A stretch of 64,000 nucleotides of DNA from an uncultured Acidobacteriaceae bacterium (GCA_903904755.1 CAIVDV010000047.1:1-64000); one strand, 5' to 3'. Shown: positions 51,037 through 60,472, counted from the stretch's first letter. Numbers and translations are program-made. Notes: a model not told the origin generated them from the letters alone.

Positions 51037-51543
51037 ATGACACTGGATTCCACTACCACCTACCTGATGGACAGCTTTGGCCGCCAACTGCTTGCCGAGC
51101 TGCAGGACAACGCCCGCATCTCCACCGCAGAGCTGGCCCGCCGCGTTGGCCTTTCGCCCACCGCCACCGCCGAGCGGCTCAAGCAGATGGAAGAAGTCGG
51201 CATCCTGCGCGGCTACACCATTGATATTGACCGCGAAGCCCTCGGCCTGGAGGTGATGGCGTTCATCCGAATGAGCTGCGACGGCCCCCACTACTTCCGC
51301 CTGATGGAGTTTGTGCAGACGCTCGAAGAGGTCCGCGAGTGCCACCACCTGACCGGCGGCGACGCCTTCCTGCTGAAGGTGACCACCACCAGCATGGACG
51401 CGCTGGAGGCCCTGATTGAAGCCCTCCTGCCCTACGGCAACCCGGTCACCAGCCTGGTCCTCTCCAGCCCGGTCCCGCACCGGAAATATGCGGTGACAGG
51501 CAAGCTCACCACCGCCGCCCGCAAGCGTGCCCCGAGGCGCTGA
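51037..51543 (+). CDS. Lrp/AsnC family transcriptional regulator
   Basis: 168 residues from ATG 51037. The N-terminal winged helix-turn-helix has LLAELQDNARISTAELARRV and GLSPTATAERLKQMEEVGIL. The C-terminal RAM (amino-acid sensing) domain has ALGLEVMAFIRMSC and CHHLTGGDAFLLKV. Lrp-type proteins form octamers that respond to an amino acid. The divergent histidine ammonia-lyase gene 93 bp away suggests histidine or a related amino acid as the ligand; this is inferred. The C-terminus is Lys/Arg-rich. No operator was found in the intergenic spacer. Confidence 0.9.
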   Translation: MTLDSTTTYLMDSFGRQLLAELQDNARISTAELARRVGLSPTATAERLKQMEEVGILRGYTIDIDREALGLEVMAFIRMSCDGPHYFRLMEFVQTLEEVRECHHLTGGDAFLLKVTTTSMDALEALIEALLPYGNPVTSLVLSSPVPHRKYAVTGKLTTAARKRAPRR

Positions 51544-51690
51544 ACTCTCGCCTCTCCTGACTCATTGAAGATTCACAATTTCGCGTTGCGCATTGAAAAC
51601 AAAGGCTGCTATGCTTCGCGGGACTTCAGACAGGCTTCCCAATGCCCCCTGTCTGCCCCACTGCCCTCTCACCCCTTCGCGAGGTCATCC

Positions 51691-52710
51691 ATGTCGTCTG
51701 CCCACTCTGCCCATGTCACGCCCGAACGCATCATGCAGTTTGCCTGGGGATACATTCCTCCGCTGGCCATTGAAGCTGCGATTCGCAACCGCGTCTTTGA
51801 CGTGCTCGACGAAGGTCCCAAGTCTCTTGCGGAAGTGGCTGCCGCTACCGGCGCCTCCACCCGTGGCCTCTCTGCCGTGATGAATGCCCTGGTGGGCCTG
51901 GAACTGCTTGCCAAGGACGATGCTGGCGTGTACTCGCTGACGCCGGAGAGTTCGCTCTTCCTGGTGCGCAGCAAGCCCAGCTTCCAGGGCGGCCTCATCC
52001 TGCATACCAGCGAGCAGTTGCTGCCCAAGTTCCTGAACCTCAACAAGATTGTTGCCACTGGCAAGCCCGCCAACCACGTCAATCAGGAATCGGACGGCGG
52101 CGAATTCTTCCGCCAGTTTGTCGTCGACATCTTCCCCATGAGCTACCCGGCAACTCAGGCACTGGCCGGCGCGCTCGGCCTGGCCACCTCCACGGCCCCG
52201 TTGCGCGTGCTCGACCTGGGTGCCGGCTCCGGCGTCTGGGGCATTGGGCTGGCTCAGTCGTCTCCGCACGTCACTGTCACGTCGGTTGACTGGCCTGAAG
52301 TGCTGCCCATCACGCAGACCACGGTCAACCGCTTCGGGCTCTCTGACCGATTCCAGTTTGTTGAAGGCGACCTTCTCTCGGCTGATTTCGGTTCAGGCCA
52401 CAACGTTGTCACAGTGGGCCACATTCTGCACAGCGAAGGCGAAGCCCGAAGCCGCGAACTCCTGGCCAAGACTCACGCCGCGCTGGCCCCCGGCGGCACC
52501 ATCGCCATTGCAGAGTTCCTCGTCAACCCCGACCGTCGCGGCCCCGTTGGCGGACTCTTCTTTGCCGTGAACATGCTGGTCAACACCGATAACGGCGACA
52601 CCTACTCCTTTGAGGAGATTGCAGGCTGGCTGGCCGAGGCAGGCTTCGTCAACGCCCGCCTGGTGGATGCCCCAGGCCCGTCGCCGCTCATCCTGGCCAC
52701 CAAGCCGTAG
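51691..52710 (+). CDS. SAM-dependent O-methyltransferase (family 2, dimerisation plus catalytic domain)
   Basis: 339 residues from ATG 51691, preceded by GAGG. The N-terminal half is a helical dimerisation domain of plant-O-methyltransferase type (residues about 15-100, with IEAAIRNRVFDVLDEGPKSLAEV), followed by the Rossmann domain with the SAM motif VLDLGAGSGVWGIGLAQ. The catalytic region includes TVGHILHSEGEARSRELL. Related bacterial enzymes methylate carotenoids, polyketides or small phenolics. It follows the Lrp regulator on the same strand, 147 bp apart. The acceptor is unknown. Confidence 0.84.
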   Translation: MSSAHSAHVTPERIMQFAWGYIPPLAIEAAIRNRVFDVLDEGPKSLAEVAAATGASTRGLSAVMNALVGLELLAKDDAGVYSLTPESSLFLVRSKPSFQGGLILHTSEQLLPKFLNLNKIVATGKPANHVNQESDGGEFFRQFVVDIFPMSYPATQALAGALGLATSTAPLRVLDLGAGSGVWGIGLAQSSPHVTVTSVDWPEVLPITQTTVNRFGLSDRFQFVEGDLLSADFGSGHNVVTVGHILHSEGEARSRELLAKTHAALAPGGTIAIAEFLVNPDRRGPVGGLFFAVNMLVNTDNGDTYSFEEIAGWLAEAGFVNARLVDAPGPSPLILATKP

Positions 52711-52723
52711 CCCCCACATACCC

Positions 52724-52779
52724 GCTGCGGCTCTGCCCAACCATCTCTGGGCAGAGCCGCAGCAATCCCCCCTTTTTCC
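52724..52779 (+). terminator. Strong terminator after the O-methyltransferase gene
   Basis: A perfect 16-bp stem (52724-52739 with 52748-52763) closes an 8-nt loop. It is followed by AATCCCCCCTTTTT. Confidence 0.88.
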
Positions 52780-52794
52780 GCCAGGACTTAGCCC

Positions 52795-53775
52795 ATGCGC
52801 TTCCCCATCGCTGCCCTCGCCCTCATCTGCCTTCCCGCATCTCTCTCCGCGCAATCGCTTCTGGTAGCCAATCAGAAGGTAGCAACGGTCACCGTCCTTG
52901 ACCCCGCAACGAACCAGATCTCAGCAACCATCGCAGAAAAGACAGGCGAAGTGTGGGGTCACGAAATCGTCGCCTCGCCCGACGGCAAAACCGCCTACCT
53001 GCCCATCTACGGCAGCACCGGTGTCGGCGTTCCCGGCATTGACGGGCAGGAAATCCTCGTCCTCGACCTGCCTTCCCGGGCAATCCGCAAACACATCAGG
53101 CTCGACCACGGCGTGCGCCCGCACTCCATCCAGTACGACGCCAACTCCGGCCTCTACTACGTCACCACCGAGGTCGACCAGACCGTCTCGATCCTTGACC
53201 CGAAGGCCGACTCAATCGTCGGCTCCATCCCCACCGGCGCGCCCCAGTCCCACATGCTCGCCCTCTCCCACGACGGCCGCTTCGGCTACACCGCCAACGT
53301 CGGCCCCGGCTCGGTCTCCATCCTCGACCTCAAGGCCCGCAAGCTTGTCACCGTACTGCCCCTGGCGCCCATGCTGCAGCGCATCTCCATCTCAAACGAC
53401 GACAAGTTCGTCTTCACCAGCAACTACCAGCAGCCCGAGCTCATCGTCCTCGATACCGCCACCCGGCAGGTCGCCAGGCGCATCCCGCTGCCCACGCTCG
53501 GTTACGGATCTTCCCCCACGCCCGACGGCAAGCTCCTCCTCATCGCTATTCCCAGAGCGAATCAGGTCGCCGTCATCGACATCGCTTCCCTCACGGTCGT
53601 CCGAACCATTCCCGTTGCGAACGCGCCGCAGGAAGTTCTGATTCGCCCGGACGGCAAATCTGCCTACGTCTCAAGCCCCCAAACCGGCAAAGTGACTGTC
53701 ATTGACACCGCTACCTGGCAAACCACCAGCATCGCCTCCGGTGCCTACTCCGACGGCCTCGCCTGGGCCAAATAA
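52795..53775 (+). CDS. Secreted YVTN/YncE-like seven-bladed beta-propeller protein
   Basis: 326 residues from ATG 52795. A signal peptide (ALALICLPASLSAQS) is followed by YVTN-type repeats. Each blade has a core such as VTVLDPATNQISATI, VSILDPKADSIVGSI, VSILDLKARKLVTVL and VAVIDIASLTVVRTI, with the conserved Asp, hydrophobic strands and DG turns (SPDGKTAYLP, SHDGRFGYTAN). Such proteins occur outside the cell or in the periplasm and bind other macromolecules; no enzyme activity is evident. The gene stands alone, with a strong terminator just before it. It is one of three propeller proteins in the window. Confidence 0.85.
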   Translation: MRFPIAALALICLPASLSAQSLLVANQKVATVTVLDPATNQISATIAEKTGEVWGHEIVASPDGKTAYLPIYGSTGVGVPGIDGQEILVLDLPSRAIRKHIRLDHGVRPHSIQYDANSGLYYVTTEVDQTVSILDPKADSIVGSIPTGAPQSHMLALSHDGRFGYTANVGPGSVSILDLKARKLVTVLPLAPMLQRISISNDDKFVFTSNYQQPELIVLDTATRQVARRIPLPTLGYGSSPTPDGKLLLIAIPRANQVAVIDIASLTVVRTIPVANAPQEVLIRPDGKSAYVSSPQTGKVTVIDTATWQTTSIASGAYSDGLAWAK

Positions 53776-53868
53776 CCCCGAAAACCTGTTCAGATGTCCA
53801 GACGAGACCACGGATCGTGCGCATGCCAGGCACCACCACTACATCGTCAAAAATTCATAACACGACCA

Positions 53869-53899
53869 TTGACGAACGTCAGATTGGCCCGTGTATGAT
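53869..53899 (+). promoter_or_regulatory. Candidate promoter and palindrome before the aldehyde dehydrogenase gene
   Basis: TTGACG at 53869-53874 resembles a -35 box and TATGAT at 53894-53899 a -10 box, but the spacing of 19 bp is long. The palindrome TGACGAACGTCA at 53870-53881 overlaps the -35 box, so a repressor bound there could block transcription. The gene starts 62 bp downstream. Confidence 0.35.
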
Positions 53900-53960
53900 T
53901 CGGCCCCTTGGGAGCAGGGCCGTTTTCGATGCGCCCTGAGCTTCCAATGGAGGCAAATTC

Positions 53961-55490
53961 ATGGCGAGTGCAGCATCTCTTCACCCGGGCCTGCTCGGCG
54001 GGTCGCACCCTTTCCGTGCCTGTTACGGCAACTACATCGGCGGTACCTGGGTAGAACCCGCGTCAGGCCAGTACTTTGACAACATCACCCCGGTCACCGG
54101 CAAGGTCTTTTGCCAAATCGCCCGCTCCAATGCGCAGGACATTGAGCGCGCCCTGGACGCAGCCCACGCTGCCAAAACCGCCTGGGGCCACTCCAGTGTG
54201 GCCGAACGCTCGAACATCCTGAACCGCATTGCCCAGCGCATGGAAGACAACCTGCAGCTGCTGGCTGAAGCTGAGACCTGGGACAACGGCAAGCCCATCC
54301 GCGAAACCATGGCTGCCGACCTGCCGCTCGCCATCGATCACTGGCGCTACTTCGCCGGATGCATTCGCGCCCAGGAGGGCACCCTTTCGCAAATCGACAA
54401 CGACACCGTGGCCTACCACTTCAAGGAGCCGCTGGGCGTAGTCGGACAGATCATTCCCTGGAACTTCCCCCTTCTGATGGCCACCTGGAAGCTCGCTCCC
54501 GCCCTTGCCGCCGGCAACTGCGTTGTGCTGAAGCCCGCCGAACAGACCCCCGCCAGCATCCTCGTCTGGCTGGAACTCATCGGCGACCTGCTCCCCGCCG
54601 GCGTACTCAATGTCGTCAACGGCTTCGGTCTGGAGGCCGGCAAGCCGCTGGCATCCAGCTCGCGCATCTCCAAGATTGCCTTCACCGGCGAAACCACCAC
54701 CGGCCGGCTCATCATGCAGTACGCCAGCCTGAACCTCATCCCCGTCACCCTGGAGCTGGGCGGCAAAAGCCCCAACATCTTCTTTGCCGACGTGCTGCAG
54801 GAAGACGACGACTTCTTTGACAAGGCGCTCGAAGGCTTCACCATGTTCGCGCTCAACCAGGGCGAAGTCTGCACCTGCCCCAGCCGCGCGCTCATCCAGG
54901 AGAGCATCTACGACCGCTTCATGGAGCGTGCGCTGAAGCGGGTACAGGCCGTGAAGCAGGGCAACCCGCTCGACGCCAGCACCATGATTGGCGCCCAGGC
55001 CTCCAGCGAGCAGCTTGAAAAGATCCTCTCTTACATCGACATCGGCAAGCAGGAGGGCGCAAAGCTGCTGACCGGCGGCGTGCGGGCCGACCTCGGCGGC
55101 GAGCTCTCCGGCGGCTACTACGTCACCCCGACCGTCTTTGAGGGCAACAACAAGATGCGCATCTTCCAGGAAGAAATCTTCGGGCCGGTGGTCAGCGTGA
55201 CCACCTTCAAAACCGAAGACGAAGCCCTGGAGATTGCCAACGACACGCTCTACGGGCTGGGCGCGGGCGTCTGGAGCCGCGATGCCAACCGCTGCTACCG
55301 TTTCGGACGTGGCATCCATGCCGGCCGCGTCTGGACCAACTGCTACCACGCCTACCCCGCCCACGCGGCCTTTGGCGGATACAAGCAGTCGGGCATCGGG
55401 CGCGAAACCCACTCCATGATGCTTGACCACTACCAGCAGACCAAGAACATGCTGGTCAGCTACAGCCCCAAGAAGCTCGGCTTCTTCTAG
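53961..55490 (+). CDS. NAD(P)-dependent aldehyde dehydrogenase
   Basis: 509 residues from ATG 53961, with GGAGG 7 nt upstream. It belongs to the group of AldB/ExaC-type aldehyde dehydrogenases that oxidise acetaldehyde and similar short aldehydes to acids. The catalytic Cys lies in [11 protein letters not shown], the general-base Glu in [10 protein letters not shown], and the cofactor region includes [12 protein letters not shown] and FTGETTTG. Conserved QEEIFGPV and [15 protein letters not shown] complete the fold. The DUF779 gene that follows is a frequent neighbour of this type of dehydrogenase, which supports the call. A G/C-rich hairpin separates the two genes. Confidence 0.92.
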   Translation: MASAASLHPGLLGGSHPFRACYGNYIGGTWVEPASGQYFDNITPVTGKVFCQIARSNAQDIERALDAAHAAKTAWGHSSVAERSNILNRIAQRMEDNLQLLAEAETWDNGKPIRETMAADLPLAIDHWRYFAGCIRAQEGTLSQIDNDTVAYHFKEPLGVVGQIIPWNFPLLMATWKLAPALAAGNCVVLKPAEQTPASILVWLELIGDLLPAGVLNVVNGFGLEAGKPLASSSRISKIAFTGETTTGRLIMQYASLNLIPVTLELGGKSPNIFFADVLQEDDDFFDKALEGFTMFALNQGEVCTCPSRALIQESIYDRFMERALKRVQAVKQGNPLDASTMIGAQASSEQLEKILSYIDIGKQEGAKLLTGGVRADLGGELSGGYYVTPTVFEGNNKMRIFQEEIFGPVVSVTTFKTEDEALEIANDTLYGLGAGVWSRDANRCYRFGRGIHAGRVWTNCYHAYPAHAAFGGYKQSGIGRETHSMMLDHYQQTKNMLVSYSPKKLGFF

Positions 55491-55508
55491 ACCGCAACCC
55501 AACCCCCA

Positions 55509-55542
55509 GGCCCCGGCAGCGTTCCCCCCCTGCCGGGGCCTT
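55509..55542 (+). terminator. Intercistronic G/C-rich hairpin between the dehydrogenase and DUF779 genes
   Basis: A perfect 11-bp stem (55509-55519 with 55530-55540) closes a 10-nt C-rich loop. Only TT follows, so it may attenuate or stabilise the upstream message instead of terminating fully. Confidence 0.5.
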
Positions 55543-55563
55543 CGCGCACCGGAGGGCCACCGT

Positions 55564-55962
55564 TTGACGCAATCCATTCTTCCCGAACAGACCATTCCCG
55601 AGCAGGTCCTTGTTACACCTGCCGCAGCAGAGCTCATCGCGCTGCTCAGGCAGAAGCACGGGCTGCTGATGTTCCACCAGTCCGGCGGCTGCTGCGATGG
55701 CAGCTCACCCATGTGCTACCCGCGCGGCGAGTTCCTCACCGGCGACTCCGACGTGCAGTTGGGAACCATCTGCGATACACCCTTCTACATGAGCAAAAGC
55801 CAGTTTGAGTACTGGAAGCACACCCAACTTATCCTCGATGTCGTCCCCGGCCGCGGCGGAATGTTCTCGCTGGAGGGCCCGGAGGGGCTGCGGTTCCTGA
55901 TTCGTTCCCGAATCTTTACCAGCGAGGAGATAGCTGCCCTGCGCTCCGCAAAGAGAATTTGA
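55564..55962 (+). CDS. DUF779 protein
   Basis: 132 residues from a TTG at 55564, with GGAGGG 10 nt upstream. DUF779 proteins are commonly encoded beside aldehyde dehydrogenases; their role is unproven. A conserved cysteine cluster is visible in SGGCCDGSSPMCYP (three Cys near residues 44-52), suggesting metal or thiol chemistry, and a further Cys lies in GTICDTPFYM. The rest is a compact alpha/beta domain (HGLLMFHQSG, LEGPEGLRFLIRSRIF). It probably helps the dehydrogenase, for instance in metal handling or aldehyde protection; that is inferred from the pairing alone. Confidence 0.85.
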   Translation: MTQSILPEQTIPEQVLVTPAAAELIALLRQKHGLLMFHQSGGCCDGSSPMCYPRGEFLTGDSDVQLGTICDTPFYMSKSQFEYWKHTQLILDVVPGRGGMFSLEGPEGLRFLIRSRIFTSEEIAALRSAKRI

Positions 55963-56029
55963 ACTTCCCGTCACAGGTTCCAGATTTGCACTGGTGGTAT
56001 GCTTTTGGGTTCGGGGGAAGGAATTTCCA

Positions 56030-57433
56030 ATGCTCTGGTCGGCCCTGTATTCAAAACTAGACTCATGGAGTGCCACACTTGGAAACGGCGATTCCTGGAA
56101 ACGGTACTCAATTGCTTACCTGCTCTTTCTGCTTGCTTTTCTGAGCCGCCTGCTCATCCTTCCCATGGACGGCGGTTACCCGTTTCTCACCTTCTTTCCC
56201 GCCGCAATTCTTGCCTTTTTCCTCTGCGGCCAGCGCCCGGGATTTGTATGCGCCATTCTCAGCGGTGTCTGCGGCTATTACTTTTTTGAGCCGCCGATTC
56301 AAACCTGGATTCCCACCTACCAGTCCATGCTTTCCGGCTTTGGCTATATATTCAGCGTCTGGCTTGTCGGCAACATCATTTCTGCCTCACGACGCCATGC
56401 AAGGAATGCTGTCCAGTTGCAGAAAGAACTTGGGGAACGCACCTTGCAGGAAGCCAACGAGAATCTGCAACTCGCAATGGACTCTGCGCAGTTGGGCATC
56501 TGGAACTGGGACGTCACGGCAGGCAGCGTCCATTGCTCAAAGCGGACGCTGGAATGCCTGGGTGTCGCAAAAAACCAAAAGCTGAATTACGCCCGCTTCT
56601 GCGAGACCGTCCACCCGGAAGATCGGCAGCGAGTAGACAGCCAGGTGGCTGATTGCCTGCGCAATCACTCCAGTCTCGACCTCGAGTTCCGCGTGGTGTG
56701 GCCCGACGGTTCGGTCCACTGGATGGCGGCGCTTGGCCGCAGTTTCTTCGCGGATGACAGCACCGCTCAGCACATGCAAGGCGTGGTGCGCGACGTAACC
56801 ATGCGCAGAATACTGGAGCAGAGCGTGGTGGAACACAAACACATGCTCGAGCAACTTGCTGAAGCGATGCCGCATATTGTCTGGGCTTCTGACCGGCAGG
56901 GAAGGAATATCTACTCGAATGGCCATTGGACCAGGTACACCGGAGTGGCCGCATCCGAGAGCTTTGACCATGGCTGGCTGCTTTCCGTTCATCCGGACGA
57001 CCAGGCGCTCTCCCAACCGCACTGGGAGCGCGCCGTCAGCTCGCAGTCTGCGTTCAGTTTTGAAAGCCGCATCCGCCGCCACGACGGCCTCTACCGGTGG
57101 TTTCTGGTGCGCGGCGTACCCGTGCTGGATACCCACGGAAACACCGACCGCTGGTATGGCACCTGCACCGACATCCACGATTTGAAGACTGCCCAGCAGG
57201 AACTGGCCGCAAGCCGCGCCGAGGCGCTGGAAGAGGTAAAAGCACTGCGCGGGCTGGTGAACATCTGTGCCTGGTGCCGAAAAACCCTGGACGAAAATGG
57301 ATCGTGGGTGACGATTGAAGAATACGTCCAGCGCCACTCTGCGGCTGTCTTTTCGCACGGCATTTGCCCCACCTGCCAATCGGACGCGATAACCGAGCGC
57401 ATGCTCGCGCGGAAGGCCAAAGGCCAGGGCTGA
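56030..57433 (+). CDS. Membrane PAS-domain sensor without a kinase, ending in a four-cysteine module
   Basis: 467 residues from ATG 56030, preceded by GGAAGGAA. The N-terminus (about 25-120) is a DUF4118-like membrane block with three or four helices (YLLFLLAFLSRLLILPMDGG, FLTFFPAAILAFFLCG). Two PAS domains of PAS_3 type follow (about 155-265, 285-400), each with HPED or HPDD and W-x-x-x-G motifs. The C-terminus has no histidine kinase; it ends in NICAWCRKTL and SHGICPTC, with cysteines at 413, 416, 446 and 449. I know this C-x2-C ... C-x2-C module from the ends of other PAS and response-regulator proteins, but no function is named. A binding domain for zinc is likely. Confidence 0.78.
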   Translation: MLWSALYSKLDSWSATLGNGDSWKRYSIAYLLFLLAFLSRLLILPMDGGYPFLTFFPAAILAFFLCGQRPGFVCAILSGVCGYYFFEPPIQTWIPTYQSMLSGFGYIFSVWLVGNIISASRRHARNAVQLQKELGERTLQEANENLQLAMDSAQLGIWNWDVTAGSVHCSKRTLECLGVAKNQKLNYARFCETVHPEDRQRVDSQVADCLRNHSSLDLEFRVVWPDGSVHWMAALGRSFFADDSTAQHMQGVVRDVTMRRILEQSVVEHKHMLEQLAEAMPHIVWASDRQGRNIYSNGHWTRYTGVAASESFDHGWLLSVHPDDQALSQPHWERAVSSQSAFSFESRIRRHDGLYRWFLVRGVPVLDTHGNTDRWYGTCTDIHDLKTAQQELAASRAEALEEVKALRGLVNICAWCRKTLDENGSWVTIEEYVQRHSAAVFSHGICPTCQSDAITERMLARKAKGQG

Positions 57434-57523
57434 CCCGGCTCTTTCCCAACTGCACCATCGGCGCGATATGCTTTGGGCGCGCGCAATCCCGTGCGTATGA
57501 CCGTCTCTTCCCGGAGCCCGACC

Positions 57524-59941
57524 GTGTCCAACGCTAAATTCCCTGCTCTGCTGTCCGCCTTTCTGCTTACCGCTGCACTGATTCCCGCCGCAACAGCCCA
57601 GCAGCCTGAGCCACGCCAGAAGTGGAGCGCCATGTGGATTTCGCACCCCACGGCACCCCTGCGCGAACCCATAACGCTGCACTTCCGCAAGGCAATCACG
57701 CTGGCCACCAGGCCCGAGCACTACCGTGTGCATGTGAGCGCGGATAACCGATTCCTGCTCTACGTCAACGGCCAGCGAGCCGGCGAAGGCCCCGCCCGTG
57801 GCGACCTGGCCCACTGGCGCTACGAGACGCTGGATATCGCGCCCTACCTGCACGCCGGCCAAAACACCCTGGCCGCGACCGTCTGGAACTTTGCCATTTA
57901 CGCCCCCGTTGCGCAGATTACCGACCGCACCGCCTTCCTCGTTGAGGGCGACACCACCGCCGAATCCGATGTCAACACAAACAGCAAATGGATGGTGGAA
58001 GACGAGCCCGGACAGCAGCCGTTGCCCCGCAAAGCGGACGGATTCTGGGCCTACATGGCAGCCGGCTACGGCGAAACCCTGCGTGCGGCAGATTACGACT
58101 GGGCCTGGCAGACCGAGCCCACCACAGGCGGCCGCTGGGTGTCCGCCAAGGCAGCCCTGCGCGAGTCCATCTACCCCGGCAGCGCCGCTCCCCGTGGCGC
58201 ACAGGCCGACGTTCCCTGGCAACTGGTGCCTGACACCCTGCCGCCCATGGCCTACACCGAAGAAGATGCCGGCAAGCTCGTCCGCGAGAGCGTGGACGGC
58301 CAGATGACCCTCCACTTTGGCAACGGCCCCGGCGGCACCGAAGGCCACATTCCCGCTACCGTCGCCCCCCACCAGAAGCTGCACCTGATGCTGGACCGCG
58401 GCGAGCTGACAACCGCCTACCCGGAGCTGAAGTTCTCCGGCGGCAAGGGCGCGCACCTGACCCTGACCTACGCCGAAGCCCTCTTCGACGCCAAGCAGCA
58501 CAAGGGAAACCGCAACGAGGTGGCCGACCGCGTCGCCATCGGCATCCACGACGAAATCTACCCCGATGGCGGCGAGGGCCGGCAGTTTGAGCCCCTCTGG
58601 TGGCGCACCTGGCGTTACCTGGATATCGCCATTGAAACCGGCGATGAGCCGCTCAAGCTGGATGCCCTCACGGCGCACTTCAGCGCCTATCCTTTCAAGC
58701 AGTTAGCAACCTTTACCTCAAGCGACCCGGAACTCGACCGCATCTTCCAGATTGGCTGGCACACTGGCGAGCTCGACGCCCATGAAACCTACATGGACAC
58801 TCCCTATTACGAGCAGCTCCAGTACTCCGGCGACACCCGCATCCAGGAGCTGGTCACCTACGCAGTCTCCGGCGATGACCGCCTGCCCCGCCAGGCCATG
58901 CGCGCCCTCGACGACTCCCGCATCCCCGAAGGCATCACCGCCAGCCGCTACCCGTCGAACCTCGCCCAGTACATCCCGCCGTTCTCGCTGCTCTGGATTG
59001 GCATGATCCACGACTACAGCCAGTACCGCGACGACCCCGCCTTCCTGCACTCGCTGCTACCCGGCACCCGCACCGTCCTCGACTGGTTTGCCGGCTACCA
59101 GCACCCCGACGGCCTCCTGGCCAAGCTGCCCTGGTGGAGCTTCGTCGACTGGGTCGAAACCAAAAAGGACTTCCCTTCCTACGATGCGAAGGGCGAAAGC
59201 TGCCTGACAACGTTGGAGTACATCGGCGCGCTGCAGGAAGCCATCGACCTGGAAGCGGCCGTTGGCGACAAGGCACACGCTGAGGCCAACACCGCGCGAC
59301 TGGCACATGCCAAGGCCGGCGTGATGGCCGGCTGCTGGGATGCCGCCGCCGGACTGGTCGCCGACTCCCCGGCCAGGGACGCCTTCAGCCAGCACGCCAA
59401 CATGCTCGCCGTTCTCTATGACGTGGTGCCGGCCGCACAGCAGCGCGCTGTCATGGAAAAGGTTGTGGGCAAAGAGCTTGGCCACCCGTATTCCGGCCCG
59501 GAGCTCATCCAGGCCAGCTACTACTTCCGCTTCTACCTCGCCCGCGCGCTGGACCACGCAGGCATGGCCGACGACTACATCGCCCTGCTCGGCCAGTGGC
59601 GCGAGATGCTGAAGCTGGGCTTTACCACCTGGCCCGAGCAGCCCGGCGATACCCGCTCCGACTCGCACGCATGGACCGCCCACCCCACCTACGACCTGCT
59701 CACCCTCGTGGCCGGCATCGCGCCCGGCAGCGCCGGCTTCAAAACCGTTCGCATCACCCCGCATCTGGGCTCCCTCACCCATCTGCAGGCGACCTTCCCG
59801 CATCCGCTGGGCCTCATCCGCGTGCATTACGAAGGCGGCAAAGCCGAGATTTCCTTGCCCGCAGGCCTCACCGGCGTCTTTGTCTGGAAAGGCAAGGAGA
59901 CAGCACTGGCAAGCGGGGAGAACCAGGTGGAACTGCGATAA
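57524..59941 (+). CDS. Secreted alpha-L-rhamnosidase (GH78-like)
   Basis: 805 residues from a GTG at 57524, with CGGAG 8 nt upstream; an ATG at 57497 is an alternative. A signal peptide (LLSAFLLTAALIPAATAQQ) shows export. The N-terminal part holds beta-sandwich domains (FRKAITLATRPEHYRVHVSADN, YVNGQRAGEGPARGD) and the (alpha/alpha)6-barrel follows, with DTPYYEQLQYSGDTRIQ as the substrate-site segment and TWPEQPGDTRSDSHAWTAHP as the conserved catalytic-site segment. GH78 enzymes release L-rhamnose from plant and bacterial polysaccharides. A C-terminal beta-sandwich closes the protein. It is the last polymer-degrading gene of the window. Confidence 0.85.
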   Translation: MSNAKFPALLSAFLLTAALIPAATAQQPEPRQKWSAMWISHPTAPLREPITLHFRKAITLATRPEHYRVHVSADNRFLLYVNGQRAGEGPARGDLAHWRYETLDIAPYLHAGQNTLAATVWNFAIYAPVAQITDRTAFLVEGDTTAESDVNTNSKWMVEDEPGQQPLPRKADGFWAYMAAGYGETLRAADYDWAWQTEPTTGGRWVSAKAALRESIYPGSAAPRGAQADVPWQLVPDTLPPMAYTEEDAGKLVRESVDGQMTLHFGNGPGGTEGHIPATVAPHQKLHLMLDRGELTTAYPELKFSGGKGAHLTLTYAEALFDAKQHKGNRNEVADRVAIGIHDEIYPDGGEGRQFEPLWWRTWRYLDIAIETGDEPLKLDALTAHFSAYPFKQLATFTSSDPELDRIFQIGWHTGELDAHETYMDTPYYEQLQYSGDTRIQELVTYAVSGDDRLPRQAMRALDDSRIPEGITASRYPSNLAQYIPPFSLLWIGMIHDYSQYRDDPAFLHSLLPGTRTVLDWFAGYQHPDGLLAKLPWWSFVDWVETKKDFPSYDAKGESCLTTLEYIGALQEAIDLEAAVGDKAHAEANTARLAHAKAGVMAGCWDAAAGLVADSPARDAFSQHANMLAVLYDVVPAAQQRAVMEKVVGKELGHPYSGPELIQASYYFRFYLARALDHAGMADDYIALLGQWREMLKLGFTTWPEQPGDTRSDSHAWTAHPTYDLLTLVAGIAPGSAGFKTVRITPHLGSLTHLQATFPHPLGLIRVHYEGGKAEISLPAGLTGVFVWKGKETALASGENQVELR

Positions 59942-60019
59942 GCAGTGTGGGCCAATCTGCTACATACTACAATTTGCCTCACCTTTCATGGCATACTGTA
60001 CCCAGACGAGGCCATTCTC

Positions 60020-60472
60020 ATGACCGCTGCCCTTACCCACGACTGGAGCACCCTGGAGGCCCACGCAGCTCGCGGCGGTTCTGAGGCGCTGGCCTTCCTG
60101 GAAGGCCGCCTTCCCACCACCGTCATGGAGCAGTTGCTCGCCATCGGCTTTGACCGGGCCGAGGTACACGCCATCATCTTGCCGGCTCGCACCCTGCAAC
60201 ACCGCCGCTCCCGCAAGGAGGCGCTCACCCTTGAGGAGTCCGACCGGGTCTTCCGCCTGCTGCGGGTGCTCGCTGCCACTGAGGCCGTAATGGGCAGCCG
60301 CGAGCAAGCTCTGACGTGGCTGCGGCAGCCCAATCCCCGGCTTGACCCTGCCTCCCGTGGCAACCTCTTCGCCGCAGGCACCCGCACTCCCATGCAACTG
60401 CTGACAACCGAGACCGGCGCGCGCATCGTCGAAGAGCTGCTGCTGCAAATCGACGAAGGCATCTACCTCTGA
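60020..60472 (+). CDS. Xre/MbcA/ParS-type antitoxin (DUF2384)
   Basis: 150 residues from ATG 60020, preceded by GAGG 8 nt upstream. The N-terminal region contains an Xre-like helix-turn-helix and the C-terminus is the MbcA/ParS/Xre toxin-binding domain with TRTPMQLLTTETGARIVEELLLQIDEG, the family signature. It binds and blocks the RES-domain toxin and represses its own promoter in the known systems. The downstream toxin gene starts 1 bp after the stop codon. The upstream gene is a rhamnosidase, with no link. Confidence 0.85.
   Translation: MTAALTHDWSTLEAHAARGGSEALAFLEGRLPTTVMEQLLAIGFDRAEVHAIILPARTLQHRRSRKEALTLEESDRVFRLLRVLAATEAVMGSREQALTWLRQPNPRLDPASRGNLFAAGTRTPMQLLTTETGARIVEELLLQIDEGIYL

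Noticed and set aside
54063-55712. Long minus-strand open frames opposite the aldehyde dehydrogenase and (56537-58678) the PAS sensor and rhamnosidase
   Set aside because: High GC keeps antisense frames open. The residues are low complexity and no domain can be seen, while the plus-strand genes are clear.
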